Notes under the pieces: model-generated
What the model was told of the DNA's origin: nothing
Database searches by the model: none
The model's input: only the letters and a program-made list of their open reading frames with translations
Assembly: GCA_964390335.1 (NCBI GenBank)
Contig: CAYMHU010000005.1
Coordinates: 109,943-173,942 of the forward strand
Origin: Granulosicoccus sp964390335
GTDB lineage: Bacteria; Pseudomonadota; Gammaproteobacteria; Granulosicoccales; Granulosicoccaceae
Length of the DNA: 64,000 nucleotides
Direction of reading: 5' to 3'
Program-made: the position numbers and the translations under genes
Shown here: positions 54,361-63,999 of the stretch, piece by piece
Numbering within the stretch: the first letter of the stretch is position 1
Layout of the letters: the number at the start of each line of letters is the position of its first letter

Positions 54361-55644
54361 TTAGTAGTAACCAGCTTCACGCATGATTGCATCAGCAGCT
54401 GATTGAGAAGCAGCTAGCGCATCTTCAACTGACTTTGCACCAGAAAGAGCGGCTGCCATTTCTTGAGCCACAGCGCTACCCACTTCTGGGAACTCAGGAA
54501 TTGCAGCAAACTGTACACCAACGTATGGCTTCAGATCAGTTGCTTCAGGAGCCGCTGATTCGATAGCAGCCATTTCCGCTGCTGCGAAAGGAGCTGCAGC
54601 TTGGAACTCTGGGTAAGCGTAAGTTGACGCACGAGTACCAGTTGGTACAGAACCCCAACCGAACTCTGGGTGATCAGCTACGGCTTTGATGTAGTCTTTT
54701 GAAGTAGCCCATTCGATGAACTTCTTGGCTTCTTCAGCGTTAGGCGAACCGGCTGGTACAGCCATTGCCCATGCCCATAACCAGTTTGCACCGACAGGGT
54801 TACCAGCGTTTGGAGACTGAGCGTACGCAACACCATCAACTTCTAGGAAAGAAGCAGCGATAGTCGCATCAATCCACATGCCACACTTGCCTTCGTTATA
54901 CAGAGCAAGAATTTCGTTGAAAGAGTTACCTTCAGAACCTGGAGGTCCGTAGTTGCCTAGCAGGTCAACGTAGAAGTTGATTGCATCTTTCCACTCTTGA
55001 GAATCAAGCGCTGGCTTCATGTCTTTATCGAACCATGCACCGCCGAAAGAGTTTACAACTGTGGTGATGAACGCCATGTTGTCACCCCAGCCTGGCTTAC
55101 CACGCAGACATGCGCCATAAACGCCATTGTCTGGGTCGTGGATAGCAGCTGCAGCAGCTTTGATGTTATCCCATGAATCGTTATCTGCGATGCTTACGCC
55201 TGCAGCATCTGTTAAGTCTTTGCGGTACATAACCATTGAAGACTCACCATAGAATGGTGCTGCGTAAAGAGTGCCTTCGTGAGATAGACCGTTACGAATA
55301 GCTGGAAGCATGTCGTCGATATCGTAGTCTGCGCCAAAGTTCAATGGCTCAATCCAACCGGCAGCACCCCAGATAGGCGCTTCCTGCATACCAATGTTGA
55401 TGATGTCGTACTGACCACCGCCAGTAGCGGTATCGGAAGTTACTTGCTCACGCAGTACGCCTTCTTCGAGTGAAACCCAATTCAGAACAGTACCGGTGTC
55501 AGCAGCGTAAGCTCCTGCTACTTTTTGCATGTTGATCATGTGACCGTTATTCACGATCGCGATAGTGAGCTCAGCAGCAGATGCAGTTGTTGCAGTTGCA
55601 ACACCAACAGCCAGCACTAGAGCCGATTTACGTAAAAATTTCAT
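54361..55644 (-). CDS. Sugar/polyol ABC transporter substrate-binding protein, SmoE/MtlE-type
   Basis: Periplasmic binding protein of 427 residues with a signal peptide ending ATTASA. The mature part is the SBP_bac_1 fold: motifs include QYDIINIGMQEAPIWGAAGW and GKCGMWIDATIAASFLE. CGGAGGATAA precedes the ATG, a very strong ribosome site. With the neighbouring polyol dehydrogenase and permeases the ligand is most likely a hexitol. Confidence 0.9.
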   Translation of the reverse strand: MKFLRKSALVLAVGVATATTASAAELTIAIVNNGHMINMQKVAGAYAADTGTVLNWVSLEEGVLREQVTSDTATGGGQYDIINIGMQEAPIWGAAGWIEPLNFGADYDIDDMLPAIRNGLSHEGTLYAAPFYGESSMVMYRKDLTDAAGVSIADNDSWDNIKAAAAAIHDPDNGVYGACLRGKPGWGDNMAFITTVVNSFGGAWFDKDMKPALDSQEWKDAINFYVDLLGNYGPPGSEGNSFNEILALYNEGKCGMWIDATIAASFLEVDGVAYAQSPNAGNPVGANWLWAWAMAVPAGSPNAEEAKKFIEWATSKDYIKAVADHPEFGWGSVPTGTRASTYAYPEFQAAAPFAAAEMAAIESAAPEATDLKPYVGVQFAAIPEFPEVGSAVAQEMAAALSGAKSVEDALAASQSAADAIMREAGYY

Positions 55645-55828
55645 TTATCCTCCGAGGAAACTGTGGGACTTCGTTGATAGCGGTGCTAATTTGCTTTAAA
55701 CGATAGTCCGTCGCAAATACGATTCCAACATTCAAGCATACAAATATATCAAACATATTAGCAAACCAAGTAACACTATGATTGATTTGTGAGTATGAGT
55801 CATTAAAAATGGAAATTTTGTATGCACT

Positions 55829-56530
55829 TTATACTGAGCTGGTTAAACCACCATCTACACGCAAATTTTGTCCCGTGATATAGCTGGACGCATCTGATGC
55901 TAAAAAGTGAATGGTTTCAGACAACTCTGCAACGCGAGCGTATCGGCCTGCGGGAATTCTTGCAAGTCGATCTTCTTTCTCAGGCAAGCTATCTATAAAT
56001 CCGGGTAGCACGTTATTCATGCGGATACCGGACGCAGCATGTTTATTTGCATAGAGCTTGGTAAAGCCAGCCAGACTTGCTCTAAAAACGGCTGAGGTAG
56101 GAAAGTCAGGATCGGGTTCGAATACAGCGAATGTGGATACGTTAACGATAGCGCCAGATTTTTGTTGTTTCATAATGGGCGTGATCAGTCTTGTCATACG
56201 GACCACGTTCATGAAGTAGTAATCCATGCCCAAATGCCAGTCTTCATCGCTGATGTCGTCTACATCGCCTTTGGGTCCGTGACCAGCGCAATTAATAACA
56301 GCATCTATGCGGCCAAATTTTTCCATGGCCAAGTCGACAAATGTTTTTAGATCGGCTGTGACCAAATTAGAACCGGTGAAGCCAAGGCCGCCAAGTGAAT
56401 TACCTAACGCTTCACCTTTTCCAGACGATGACATCACGCCAACGTCGTAGCCTTTCTCCGACATGAGTCGAGCGGCGTCAGCGCCAATACCGCTTCCGCC
56501 TCCGACGATTAATGCAACAGGTTTTGACAT
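55829..56530 (-). CDS. Short-chain dehydrogenase/reductase
   Basis: SDR of 233 residues. Nucleotide motif ALIVGGGSGIGADAARLM, then INCAGHG, and the catalytic region MKQQKSGAIVNVSTF, with the downstream YANKHAASG in place of the common YxxxK (Tyr then Lys three residues on). AAGGAG precedes the ATG. It sits 19 bases downstream of the uronate dehydrogenase and upstream of the polyol binding protein gene, so a sugar or sugar-acid substrate is likely. Confidence 0.82.
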   Translation of the reverse strand: MSKPVALIVGGGSGIGADAARLMSEKGYDVGVMSSSGKGEALGNSLGGLGFTGSNLVTADLKTFVDLAMEKFGRIDAVINCAGHGPKGDVDDISDEDWHLGMDYYFMNVVRMTRLITPIMKQQKSGAIVNVSTFAVFEPDPDFPTSAVFRASLAGFTKLYANKHAASGIRMNNVLPGFIDSLPEKEDRLARIPAGRYARVAELSETIHFLASDASSYITGQNLRVDGGLTSSV

Positions 56531-56549
56531 GAGTTAGTCTCCTTAAATC

Positions 56550-57386
56550 TTAAATGGTTTTAGTGTCATCGATGATGTTCATAGTGGCAAGACCGCTATT
56601 GCCAAGCTCAATGGCGGCGAATGGTCCGCCGTGACGCGCATGTGCCGGGTCGTTTTTATCAATCGGCGGTTCTTGCGCGAGAATCTCCTGTGCGAATTGT
56701 TCGGCGTTATCCCGAGGTTTGAACCCCAAATAATTTGCGTTGTCGTTGCATACCGGTGCGCGATCATTATTTGATACACCGTAAACGACGCTAAACCCGG
56801 TTGTTGGGGCATCCATTGCTCGTTGTACTAACTGAATTAAGTCGTCATAACTTAACCAAGTACCCAAAGCGCGGCTGCTGGTGACTTGGGCGCACGATAA
56901 GATGCGTAAGCACACAGACTCTAACTGGCGCTTATCCCAATATAGACTGCCAAGATCTTCAGCAAAGCATTTTGCAAGGCCGTAAAATGTGTCGGGTCGG
57001 TGTGGTACATCAGTACCAATGTTGTTATGCCGGCTGTGCATACCCACTGCATGTATAGAGCTGGCATAAATTACCCGTTGCAGCTGATGCTGATACGCTG
57101 CTTCCCAGATATTGTAAGCACCTATAATGTTTGGCCCTAATATCGTTTCAAACGGGGCTTCATCGCCAATAGCGCCAAAGTGCACAACCATATCGGCACC
57201 CTCTAACAGCGCATGAATTTGTGCGAAGTTAGCAAGGTCTGCTTGTTGATATTTTTCTCCAGGATACAATTTACCCAGATCGTCAACGATGTCAGATGAC
57301 ACTAGTTCATCGGCAAGCCTGCTCAGTGGTTCGCGCAGGTAAGAGCCAAGCCTTCCTGCGGCACCGGTTAGCACCAGTTTTTTCAT
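56550..57386 (-). CDS. udh: Uronate dehydrogenase-like NAD-dependent epimerase/dehydratase family protein
   Basis: Extended SDR of 278 residues. The Rossmann motif LVLTGAAGRLGSYLRE, then VVHFGAIGDEAPFETILG, IYASSIHAVGMHSR, the catalytic YGLAKCFAEDLG (Tyr and Lys) and VVYGVSNNDRAP resemble Agrobacterium-type Udh. This enzyme oxidises glucuronate or galacturonate to the aldarate lactone. It lies between the hydantoinase and SDR genes. Confidence 0.8.
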   Translation of the reverse strand: MKKLVLTGAAGRLGSYLREPLSRLADELVSSDIVDDLGKLYPGEKYQQADLANFAQIHALLEGADMVVHFGAIGDEAPFETILGPNIIGAYNIWEAAYQHQLQRVIYASSIHAVGMHSRHNNIGTDVPHRPDTFYGLAKCFAEDLGSLYWDKRQLESVCLRILSCAQVTSSRALGTWLSYDDLIQLVQRAMDAPTTGFSVVYGVSNNDRAPVCNDNANYLGFKPRDNAEQFAQEILAQEPPIDKNDPAHARHGGPFAAIELGNSGLATMNIIDDTKTI

Positions 57387-57537
57387 TGTTATGTCTCTTG
57401 TTTATTGCGTTTATTAGGAAGTGAGCGTTCAGCTCATGCCCATTGCCCATTCTCAAGTGCCTACTGCCAAATGGCGAATGCAGTGATCAATTGCACGGTG
57501 CTAGTGCACCGCTTTGAAATCGACAATTAGTTGTGCG

Positions 57538-60500
57538 TTATACCAAGTCACCGGTTTTGCTTTTACGCAATACCGATTCTATTTCAGCCACTGAAAGTTG
57601 GTGATGTTCGGCAGCATATTCTGGTGTTATGTAGCCCAGGGCCAGATCACGCTTAACGAGTTCGATGTTGCGATGTGCCGGGTTCCCATAACCAGCGCCA
57701 CCCGGAAACGCCATGATGGCTTTTTCACCGTGCGGTATAAATTGTTTACCTTTTCCATGCATCTCAACGCCGTCACTTCTAATTATTGTTGTGGCGCCAC
57801 CTTGTTGGCCTCCGCGTCGACCGTTGGGCGGGTGATCGACTCTATCGAACATGGCAGAAATGTCCAGTTCATGACCCTCGCGTGCACCAACATCCATGTA
57901 CTGACCCAGGCCGCCTCTAAATTCGCCCGCACCACCACTATCGGGCCGAAGTTCTTTGCGCCAAACAATGACTGGCCCAGCCTGCTCGGTTGCTTCTACT
58001 GGCATGGTCATAACACCAGATGGAAAAGCGGTTGCACTCATACCATCAAGCGTTGGACGCGCACCCGAGCCGCCCGAATTAAAGATCAGCACTTCTGCGC
58101 GTCTGGCATGTTTGGGCGCTGCTTGATCGGTACGAGGCCGAACACTGAGTTGGAAATTACACAGACAACCAGCGCCTTCAGCGGGTACCACATTTGGCAG
58201 CAGTTTATCGAGTGCGTCGTAAACGGTATCCGGCACCATATGGCCAATAACATGGCGAAGTGCTACAGGCGCTGGGAATACTGCGTTAACTATGCTGTTA
58301 ACCGGTGCTTCAATTTCGAAGGGTGCGAGCGACGCCGCGTTGTTTGGAATCTCGGGTGCGATTGCGCACTTTAACGCATAGCATGCATACGCTTTTGTGT
58401 ATACAAGCGGGACATTGATGCCTTTTTTGTCCAGTCCGCTTGTGCCTTCCCAATTAGTGACCATACGATCTTTTTCAATACGCAATTCAACGTGTAGATC
58501 GATTGGGGCAGAGTACCCATCGATGCGTAAATGTCCTTTAGCACTACCTGTGTTAAGCGCGTTAATTCGATCGAGCGTCGCTTTGCGAGAATTGCTCAGA
58601 ATGAACTCTGAAATGCCAGCCAGATTCTGCAGGCCAAATTCCTGCATCATGTCTATCAGGCGACGATGTCCAATCTCATTGCATGTTGCTAGTGCATAGA
58701 TATCGCCAACCAGTTGGTCTGGCTCGCGTACGTTTGCTCTTATTAGCGATAACAGTGTTTTATCTACTTCACCTTTATTCACGAAATTCATTATGGGAAT
58801 GTATAGCCCCTCTTCATGTACATCGTTCGCATCTGCGCCAAAACCTCGGCCACCGATATCGGTTACGTGTGCTGTACAGGCGAAAAAACCGATTAATTCA
58901 GCATTCAGGAACGATGGAGTGACGATAGTAATATCGTGTTTGTGTCCAGTACCCTCCCAAGGGTCATTGGTGATGTATACATCGCCCTCGAATATTTTGT
59001 CTTTACCTATTCGACGAATAAAGTGTCCGACTGCATCTGCCATTGCATTTACGTGCCCGGGAGTACCGGTGACCGCCTGCGCAAGCATCTCGCCATGTTT
59101 GTTATAAACACCGGCAGATAAATCGCCGGCTTCTCTGACGGAAGTTGAAAACGCGGTTCTGATTAGTGCTTGTGCTTGTTCTTCTACTACCGAAATCAAC
59201 CGGTTCCACATAACTTGATAGGCCACAGTCCCCGTGGTTTGAATTGCTTTATTGCAATTGTGTAGTGAGTTTATTTGCACATCTAAGGTGCCGTCTGATA
59301 GGGCAACCATATTTCTGCTGCTTGGCACAATTACGGTGGTTTCGTTTTCAGTTATCACTGCAGGCCCTATAACCTGAGCACCACTTTGTAATTCGTCACG
59401 AGCTATTTCCTGAGCGTCGACCAAATTTCCGGTAGCAGAGTCGAACAGCTGTCTAACTTTATGCGTGTTGATGGTTTCAGTAATATGCGTTTTGTCGAGT
59501 TGAGGGATCTTGGGTCGCTGTGTATACGCGTTGACCGACCACACAGTCACTTCGACTTCCATACCATCGACCGTTCGAGCAAACAGATTCTCATAGTCGA
59601 TTTCGAATAGTTTTAATAATGTGTCGGCATCGGGGTTGGAGGCTTGCTCTGAATTAAGTTGAATGGGAATCTCCCAGCCTTGACCTGCATACCGCATATA
59701 CACTTTGTAGTCCGTCAAGATCGGCGCGTCTTTATCGCAAGAACGTACAAACCGGGTTGCTTCTTGTTCCATGTCTGCGAACAAGGCTTTTACCATGTCT
59801 GCATCAAACGAAGATAAACGCATGAATACCGATCGGTTCGCCTCAAAACTAAATGGTGCACGTAAAAACCCAATCGCAGAACCGACGCCTGCACCCTCAG
59901 GGATTAGACATCTGTCCACACCTAATTTCTCGCACAAGCGCGCCGCATGTAACGGCGCTGCTCCGCCAAACGCGATCATTGTGTATTCGCTTAAATCTTC
60001 GCCATTTTCTACAGCATGTACGCGCGCAGCGTTAGCCATGTTTTCATCCACAACCTCAGCTAAACCCCAAGCCGCTTCTGTGACATTCATATCGAGTTTA
60101 TTAGCAACGTGCTCACTTAATGCAGCTTGCGATTGCGCGCTATGCAATGGAATCGCTCCACCAGCGAAGTTGTTGGGGTCAAGTTTGCCAAGAATTAAAT
60201 CGGCATCTGTGACGGCTGGTCTGTTTCCGCCGCGTCCATAACAGGCGGGACCTGGTTCAGACCCAGCGCTTTCTGGGCCCACTCGTATTTGATTAAGCAC
60301 ATCAACGTGTGCAAGTGAACCACCACCAGCACCGATTTCAACCATGTCGATTACCGGGATAGAAATTGGCATACCGGAGCCTTTTTTAAACCGATAGGTG
60401 CGCGCGACTTCAAATACACGTGCTGTTTTTGGCGTTTGGTTTTTTATGAGGCAAATTTTGGCTGTGGTGCCCCCCATGTCGAAACTGAGCACTTTATCAA

Positions 60501-61338
60501 GACCATGTTTTGCTGCGATATCTGCAGAGAATATGGCGCCACCAGCAGGTCCAGACTCGACTAATCTGACTGGAAACTCGGCCGCCGATTCCAACGACAT
60601 AATACCGCCGCCGGAGTGCATCAAAAATACCGGGCAGTCTGCGCCTTCATTGGCTAAGCGCTGCTTAAGTCGATCTAGGTAAGACTTCATTAGCGGCTTG
60701 ATATACGCGTTGGCGATAGTCGTATTGAACCGCTCATACTCGCGCATCTGAGGCGAAACTTCTGATGATAACGACACGAGTACATTCGGTAATCGCGCCG
60801 ATAGAATATCTGCTACTCGTTGCTCATGCGCATTGTTTACGTAGGAATGTAAGAAGCCAACTGCCACACTTTCGTAACCAGCTTTTGCCAGGTCGTCTGC
60901 CAGTGCTTCAATTTCCGCGTTGTTAATTGGTTCTAAAATGTTTCCGAGTGCGTCTATACGCTCTTTCAGTACATAGCGGCGGTTTCTCGGTAGCAATGGG
61001 TCGGGTAATTTTAAGTTTAAGTCGTATTGTTCAAAACGACTTTCTGTTCGCATTTCAATGACATCTCGAAACCCAGCGGTGGTTATTAGTGCTGTTTTAG
61101 CACCGCGCCGTTCGATTAATGCGTTTGTGGCCAGGGTTGTGCCGTGGATAATCTGATGAATTTGCTCGGGCTTGATCTCGGCGTATTGACATACCTGGTG
61201 CATGCCATCAATGATTGCTTGCTCTGGTGCCGAATAGTTCGTTAAAACTTTGCTTGTATAGTGACGGCTGTCAATTTCCAACACAACGTCGGTGAACGTT
61301 CCGCCGATGTCTACGCCGAGTCTAATTGACGGTTCCAT
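57538..61338 (-). CDS. Fused hydantoinase/oxoprolinase (HyuA-HyuB)
   Basis: Protein of 1266 residues, close in length to ATP-dependent 5-oxoprolinase. The HyuA half (about 1-690) begins RLGVDIGGTFTDVVLE, with ATP-binding and LSFDMGGTTAKICLI motifs. The HyuB half (about 700-1260) includes EGDVYITNDPWEGTGHKHD and FNSGGSGARPTLDGM. The family hydrolyses cyclic amides such as 5-oxoproline, hydantoin or N-methylhydantoin with ATP. In-frame fusion of halves that are separate in many bacteria is notable. It follows the LysR gene on the same strand, with 95 bases between. Confidence 0.9.
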   Translation of the reverse strand: MEPSIRLGVDIGGTFTDVVLEIDSRHYTSKVLTNYSAPEQAIIDGMHQVCQYAEIKPEQIHQIIHGTTLATNALIERRGAKTALITTAGFRDVIEMRTESRFEQYDLNLKLPDPLLPRNRRYVLKERIDALGNILEPINNAEIEALADDLAKAGYESVAVGFLHSYVNNAHEQRVADILSARLPNVLVSLSSEVSPQMREYERFNTTIANAYIKPLMKSYLDRLKQRLANEGADCPVFLMHSGGGIMSLESAAEFPVRLVESGPAGGAIFSADIAAKHGLDKVLSFDMGGTTAKICLIKNQTPKTARVFEVARTYRFKKGSGMPISIPVIDMVEIGAGGGSLAHVDVLNQIRVGPESAGSEPGPACYGRGGNRPAVTDADLILGKLDPNNFAGGAIPLHSAQSQAALSEHVANKLDMNVTEAAWGLAEVVDENMANAARVHAVENGEDLSEYTMIAFGGAAPLHAARLCEKLGVDRCLIPEGAGVGSAIGFLRAPFSFEANRSVFMRLSSFDADMVKALFADMEQEATRFVRSCDKDAPILTDYKVYMRYAGQGWEIPIQLNSEQASNPDADTLLKLFEIDYENLFARTVDGMEVEVTVWSVNAYTQRPKIPQLDKTHITETINTHKVRQLFDSATGNLVDAQEIARDELQSGAQVIGPAVITENETTVIVPSSRNMVALSDGTLDVQINSLHNCNKAIQTTGTVAYQVMWNRLISVVEEQAQALIRTAFSTSVREAGDLSAGVYNKHGEMLAQAVTGTPGHVNAMADAVGHFIRRIGKDKIFEGDVYITNDPWEGTGHKHDITIVTPSFLNAELIGFFACTAHVTDIGGRGFGADANDVHEEGLYIPIMNFVNKGEVDKTLLSLIRANVREPDQLVGDIYALATCNEIGHRRLIDMMQEFGLQNLAGISEFILSNSRKATLDRINALNTGSAKGHLRIDGYSAPIDLHVELRIEKDRMVTNWEGTSGLDKKGINVPLVYTKAYACYALKCAIAPEIPNNAASLAPFEIEAPVNSIVNAVFPAPVALRHVIGHMVPDTVYDALDKLLPNVVPAEGAGCLCNFQLSVRPRTDQAAPKHARRAEVLIFNSGGSGARPTLDGMSATAFPSGVMTMPVEATEQAGPVIVWRKELRPDSGGAGEFRGGLGQYMDVGAREGHELDISAMFDRVDHPPNGRRGGQQGGATTIIRSDGVEMHGKGKQFIPHGEKAIMAFPGGAGYGNPAHRNIELVKRDLALGYITPEYAAEHHQLSVAEIESVLRKSKTGDLV

Positions 61339-61433
61339 AAAGTATTTGCCAAACAGTGCCTGTGTTCAGCAATCCTAACTAAGATGGACGATAACTTCCA
61401 ATTATATTTATTGATGGATTTGATAATAACTAT

Positions 61434-62327
61434 TTATTGATTGTCAGCGGTAATTTGCCTCGCAATATTAGCTGCTTGGCTTACGTAGTTAGGGCAGGTG
61501 TCCGCGTCAAACCGCGCGTGAAAGTTCAAGGGGTCAGGGTGCCACTTGTACTTCAGTAATCTCAGTTCTTCGTTGTCCAGTGCTTTTCTCACGATGACTT
61601 CGGGCAAACAGGCAATGCCGAGGCCATCCAATGTCATACGCAAACACGCAGCCAGATTGGTTGACGGTACAATTGTGACATTGCCTATATCCAGCGATGT
61701 GATGTGGCTTATTATTTGTTCGTACGGCAAAGTGCCACGCGCATGCGTCAGGATTGAAAATCGCGAAAACACTGATGGCGAAAGAGCCGTATCTTTGAGG
61801 CTGACTGACGGTGCGGCCACCCACACCAGTGGAAATGTGCCAAGGTCTAAATCACCGCTGGTTTGTCTATTGAAAGGCCCGCTTTGTAGCGTTAGGTCGA
61901 CCGATTTACTGAAAATAGCGGTTGACAGGTTTTGCGATAAATCCACAAGTAAGTCAATTTCGATGTTTGGGAATTTGGTTTGCACAGCTAATAGGTATTC
62001 GCTTAAGCACGAGTGCACAATCATTTCGGTTACACCGAGGCGCAAAACACCGTCGAACAAATGTTCTTTGTTTGCAGTTATCAGTAAATTCTCCATCGCG
62101 GCAAGCACTTTTCTGGCTTCTGGTAAAAGTGTATTTCCAATCGGAGTTAAGCGTACTGAGCCTGCATCGCGCTCCATCAGCTTCACGTTGAGTGTGCTTT
62201 CCAAAGCTGAAATTCGTGATGAAATATTGGGTTGAGTGGTCTTTAGGGTATCAGCTGCGCGTCTGAAACTATTTTGGTCTGCAACAGTTACAAATGTGTG
62301 TAGCTGTTTGAAGTTAACTTGTGCCAT
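61434..62327 (-). CDS. LysR-family transcriptional regulator
   Basis: Regulator of 297 residues. The N-terminal HTH includes FVTVADQNSFRRAADTLKTT and QPNISSRISALESTLNVKL. The C-terminal part (about 90-290) is the LysR substrate-binding fold. AGGATG precedes the ATG. It lies just upstream of the hydantoinase fusion on the same strand and is its probable regulator. Confidence 0.88.
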   Translation of the reverse strand: MAQVNFKQLHTFVTVADQNSFRRAADTLKTTQPNISSRISALESTLNVKLMERDAGSVRLTPIGNTLLPEARKVLAAMENLLITANKEHLFDGVLRLGVTEMIVHSCLSEYLLAVQTKFPNIEIDLLVDLSQNLSTAIFSKSVDLTLQSGPFNRQTSGDLDLGTFPLVWVAAPSVSLKDTALSPSVFSRFSILTHARGTLPYEQIISHITSLDIGNVTIVPSTNLAACLRMTLDGLGIACLPEVIVRKALDNEELRLLKYKWHPDPLNFHARFDADTCPNYVSQAANIARQITADNQ

Positions 62328-62379
62328 AAAGACATCCTATGCTGAACCAGAAATAAAAGTAAGTGCCAGCGCATATTTT

Positions 62380-63141
62380 TTAAGGAACTGAAGACGCAAC
62401 AAGCTTTATCGAGATTAGAAACAGTGCAATTTGAACGGCAAGGTAGAACCACTTTTCAGATAGTTGTTTTATAAGGTATCTGCCAAATAGGGTACCCAAT
62501 GCAGCCACCGGAATTAATGTGGTCGATGCTAACAATGAAGTTTTTGTGTATGGGTGTAGTGCTGAGTAAGGTACAATTTTCGCTAAGTTTATTGCCGCAA
62601 ACAAGATTGTAGATGTGCCCGCGAAAACCATCTTAGGCATTTGTTGCGGCAATATGTAAACTTGGTAGGGCGGACCACCGGCATGGGATATAAAGCTAGT
62701 GAATCCTGCGAGCGTGCCCCAAAATAATCCACGGCGAGTATCCGGCAGTTTCGGTTCAACATTTTTGTTATTTCTTAGCCATACATGCAAACAAAATGTG
62801 ATGCCCATGATGCCTAAAAGCAGTGAAACCAATTTATCGGAAATGTATGCAGCTGTTGCCCAGCCAATTAGCACACCCAATACTCCTGCCGGTATTAGTA
62901 CTTTTAAATTAACTGCACTGTACTCACGCCTGTAAAGCCACACACTAAATATGTCGGATATTATGTAAATAGGGAGTAGTAATACTGCCGCCACAATGGG
63001 GGACATGACCAACGATAATATCGGTACGCTTAGCATGGCAATAACAGGCATGCCGCCTTTAGATAGGCCAACTAAAAATGCAGCTAAACACAGAAGCGCA
63101 AATAAAGCGGGATTGGCCAACAGCGAGTCTAACGTAGGCAT
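62380..63141 (-). CDS. TauE/SafE-family sulfite exporter-like permease
   Basis: Inner-membrane protein of 253 residues with about eight helices. The family motif LVGLSKGGMPVIAMLSVPIL is near the N-terminus, and LAGFTSFISHAGGPPYQVYI starts the second repeat. The family moves sulfonates, sulfite or organic anions. Because sox genes lie in the same window it could export sulfite, but its close neighbours are a LysR regulator and hydantoinase, so an organic anion is equally possible. Confidence 0.88.
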   Translation of the reverse strand: MPTLDSLLANPALFALLCLAAFLVGLSKGGMPVIAMLSVPILSLVMSPIVAAVLLLPIYIISDIFSVWLYRREYSAVNLKVLIPAGVLGVLIGWATAAYISDKLVSLLLGIMGITFCLHVWLRNNKNVEPKLPDTRRGLFWGTLAGFTSFISHAGGPPYQVYILPQQMPKMVFAGTSTILFAAINLAKIVPYSALHPYTKTSLLASTTLIPVAALGTLFGRYLIKQLSEKWFYLAVQIALFLISIKLVASSVP

Positions 63142-63200
63142 AGGGGCACTTTAGCTCTTACGCAATAACTGGCTATCGAAATGTGAGCAGAGTAATCTAT

Positions 63201-63743
63201 TTATAACCAGAGTATTCTTAGATAAGCGCCAGCAGTAGGTTCAGAAATCGATTCGCTACCAAGCATATACCCACCATAAACCGAAAAGTCTATATCGCTA
63301 GTGATGTTAAACAATAACGATAGTCTGGGTTCTAACGCGTAAATCAAATCAGATTCAATTATTGTAAATACCGCGCCATTAGTGGCTCTGGTGATAAAGT
63401 AATTCTGTAAAGATAAATCGGTTCTTAACGAAACCTTGCTCGCCACGGGCAGCTGCCATCCAATACTGTTCGCCGTGTAGAGATCCACTTCACCTATTTC
63501 AGTATCGTCTCCGAAAAGGCTGAATGCGCTTCTAGGTGCTCCTAGCTCTATAGCGTAATCTACGCTGCCCCATTTTATGGAATAGCCAATTCCGATTAAG
63601 GCACTGGTGTCGGTAGCCGTGGTGAGTTGAGAGTAGCGTAGCGTTACGCCACTACTGAATCTGTTGTCGGCACTTGCGGTAGAGTTTAATCCGCCAATTA
63701 GAAACAAAAGTAAAGCGATTGACTTCTTGGTAAACAAGTTCAT
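63201..63743 (-). CDS. Exported protein with outer-membrane barrel pattern, unknown function
   Basis: Protein of 180 residues with a signal peptide (ending near NSTASA) and short alternating strand segments such as LIGIGYSIKWGSVDYAIELG and LSLLFNITSDIDFSVYGGYM, the pattern of a small outer-membrane beta-barrel. It ends YLRILWL, an aromatic-rich terminal strand. No family was recognised. It lies 59 bases upstream of the TauE-type gene on the same strand. Confidence 0.6.
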   Translation of the reverse strand: MNLFTKKSIALLLFLIGGLNSTASADNRFSSGVTLRYSQLTTATDTSALIGIGYSIKWGSVDYAIELGAPRSAFSLFGDDTEIGEVDLYTANSIGWQLPVASKVSLRTDLSLQNYFITRATNGAVFTIIESDLIYALEPRLSLLFNITSDIDFSVYGGYMLGSESISEPTAGAYLRILWL

Positions 63744-63870
63744 TTGTCTGAATGGTCCTTAATACTTTGCAGCAGGCGCAGTAATAAGTAGTATATTTCA
63801 TTCAGAACGGGGCGGTCCAAAGAATTTGTATCGCATTGAAACTATGGGGTTTCCCCGCATGGAGACACAC

Positions 63871-63999
63871 TCACGGCGTGACCAAGGCGCAATCCATCTC
63901 GAAATACGTTACTGTGGCCGTACCGTTTTCGCCGAATCTGGTGCTTCTGTCCAAGGCACTGAATCCGCCATTCGAATTGCCATCCGACGAATTCAAAAT
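63871..63999 (-). CDS. Possible C-terminal end of a gene that continues beyond the window
   Basis: The minus-strand frame entering from the right edge gives about 42 residues, including SNGGFSALDRSTRFGENGTA, before a TGA. The composition is protein-like, but two other frames over the same bases are also open, one being a plus-strand frame from ATG at 63859. The choice is uncertain and no family is recognised. Confidence 0.3.
   Translation of the reverse strand: MLNSSDGNSNGGFSALDRSTRFGENGTATVTYFEMDCALVTP

Noticed and set aside
57598..58374. A 258-residue open frame on the plus strand opposite the hydantoinase gene
   Set aside because: It lies wholly within the HyuB half, whose motifs are clear on the minus strand, and its product has no recognisable domain and an odd composition.
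63850..63858. GGGG/CCCC short inverted repeat near the right edge as a terminator
   Set aside because: A 4-bp stem with a 3-base loop is too weak and has no T-run on either strand.
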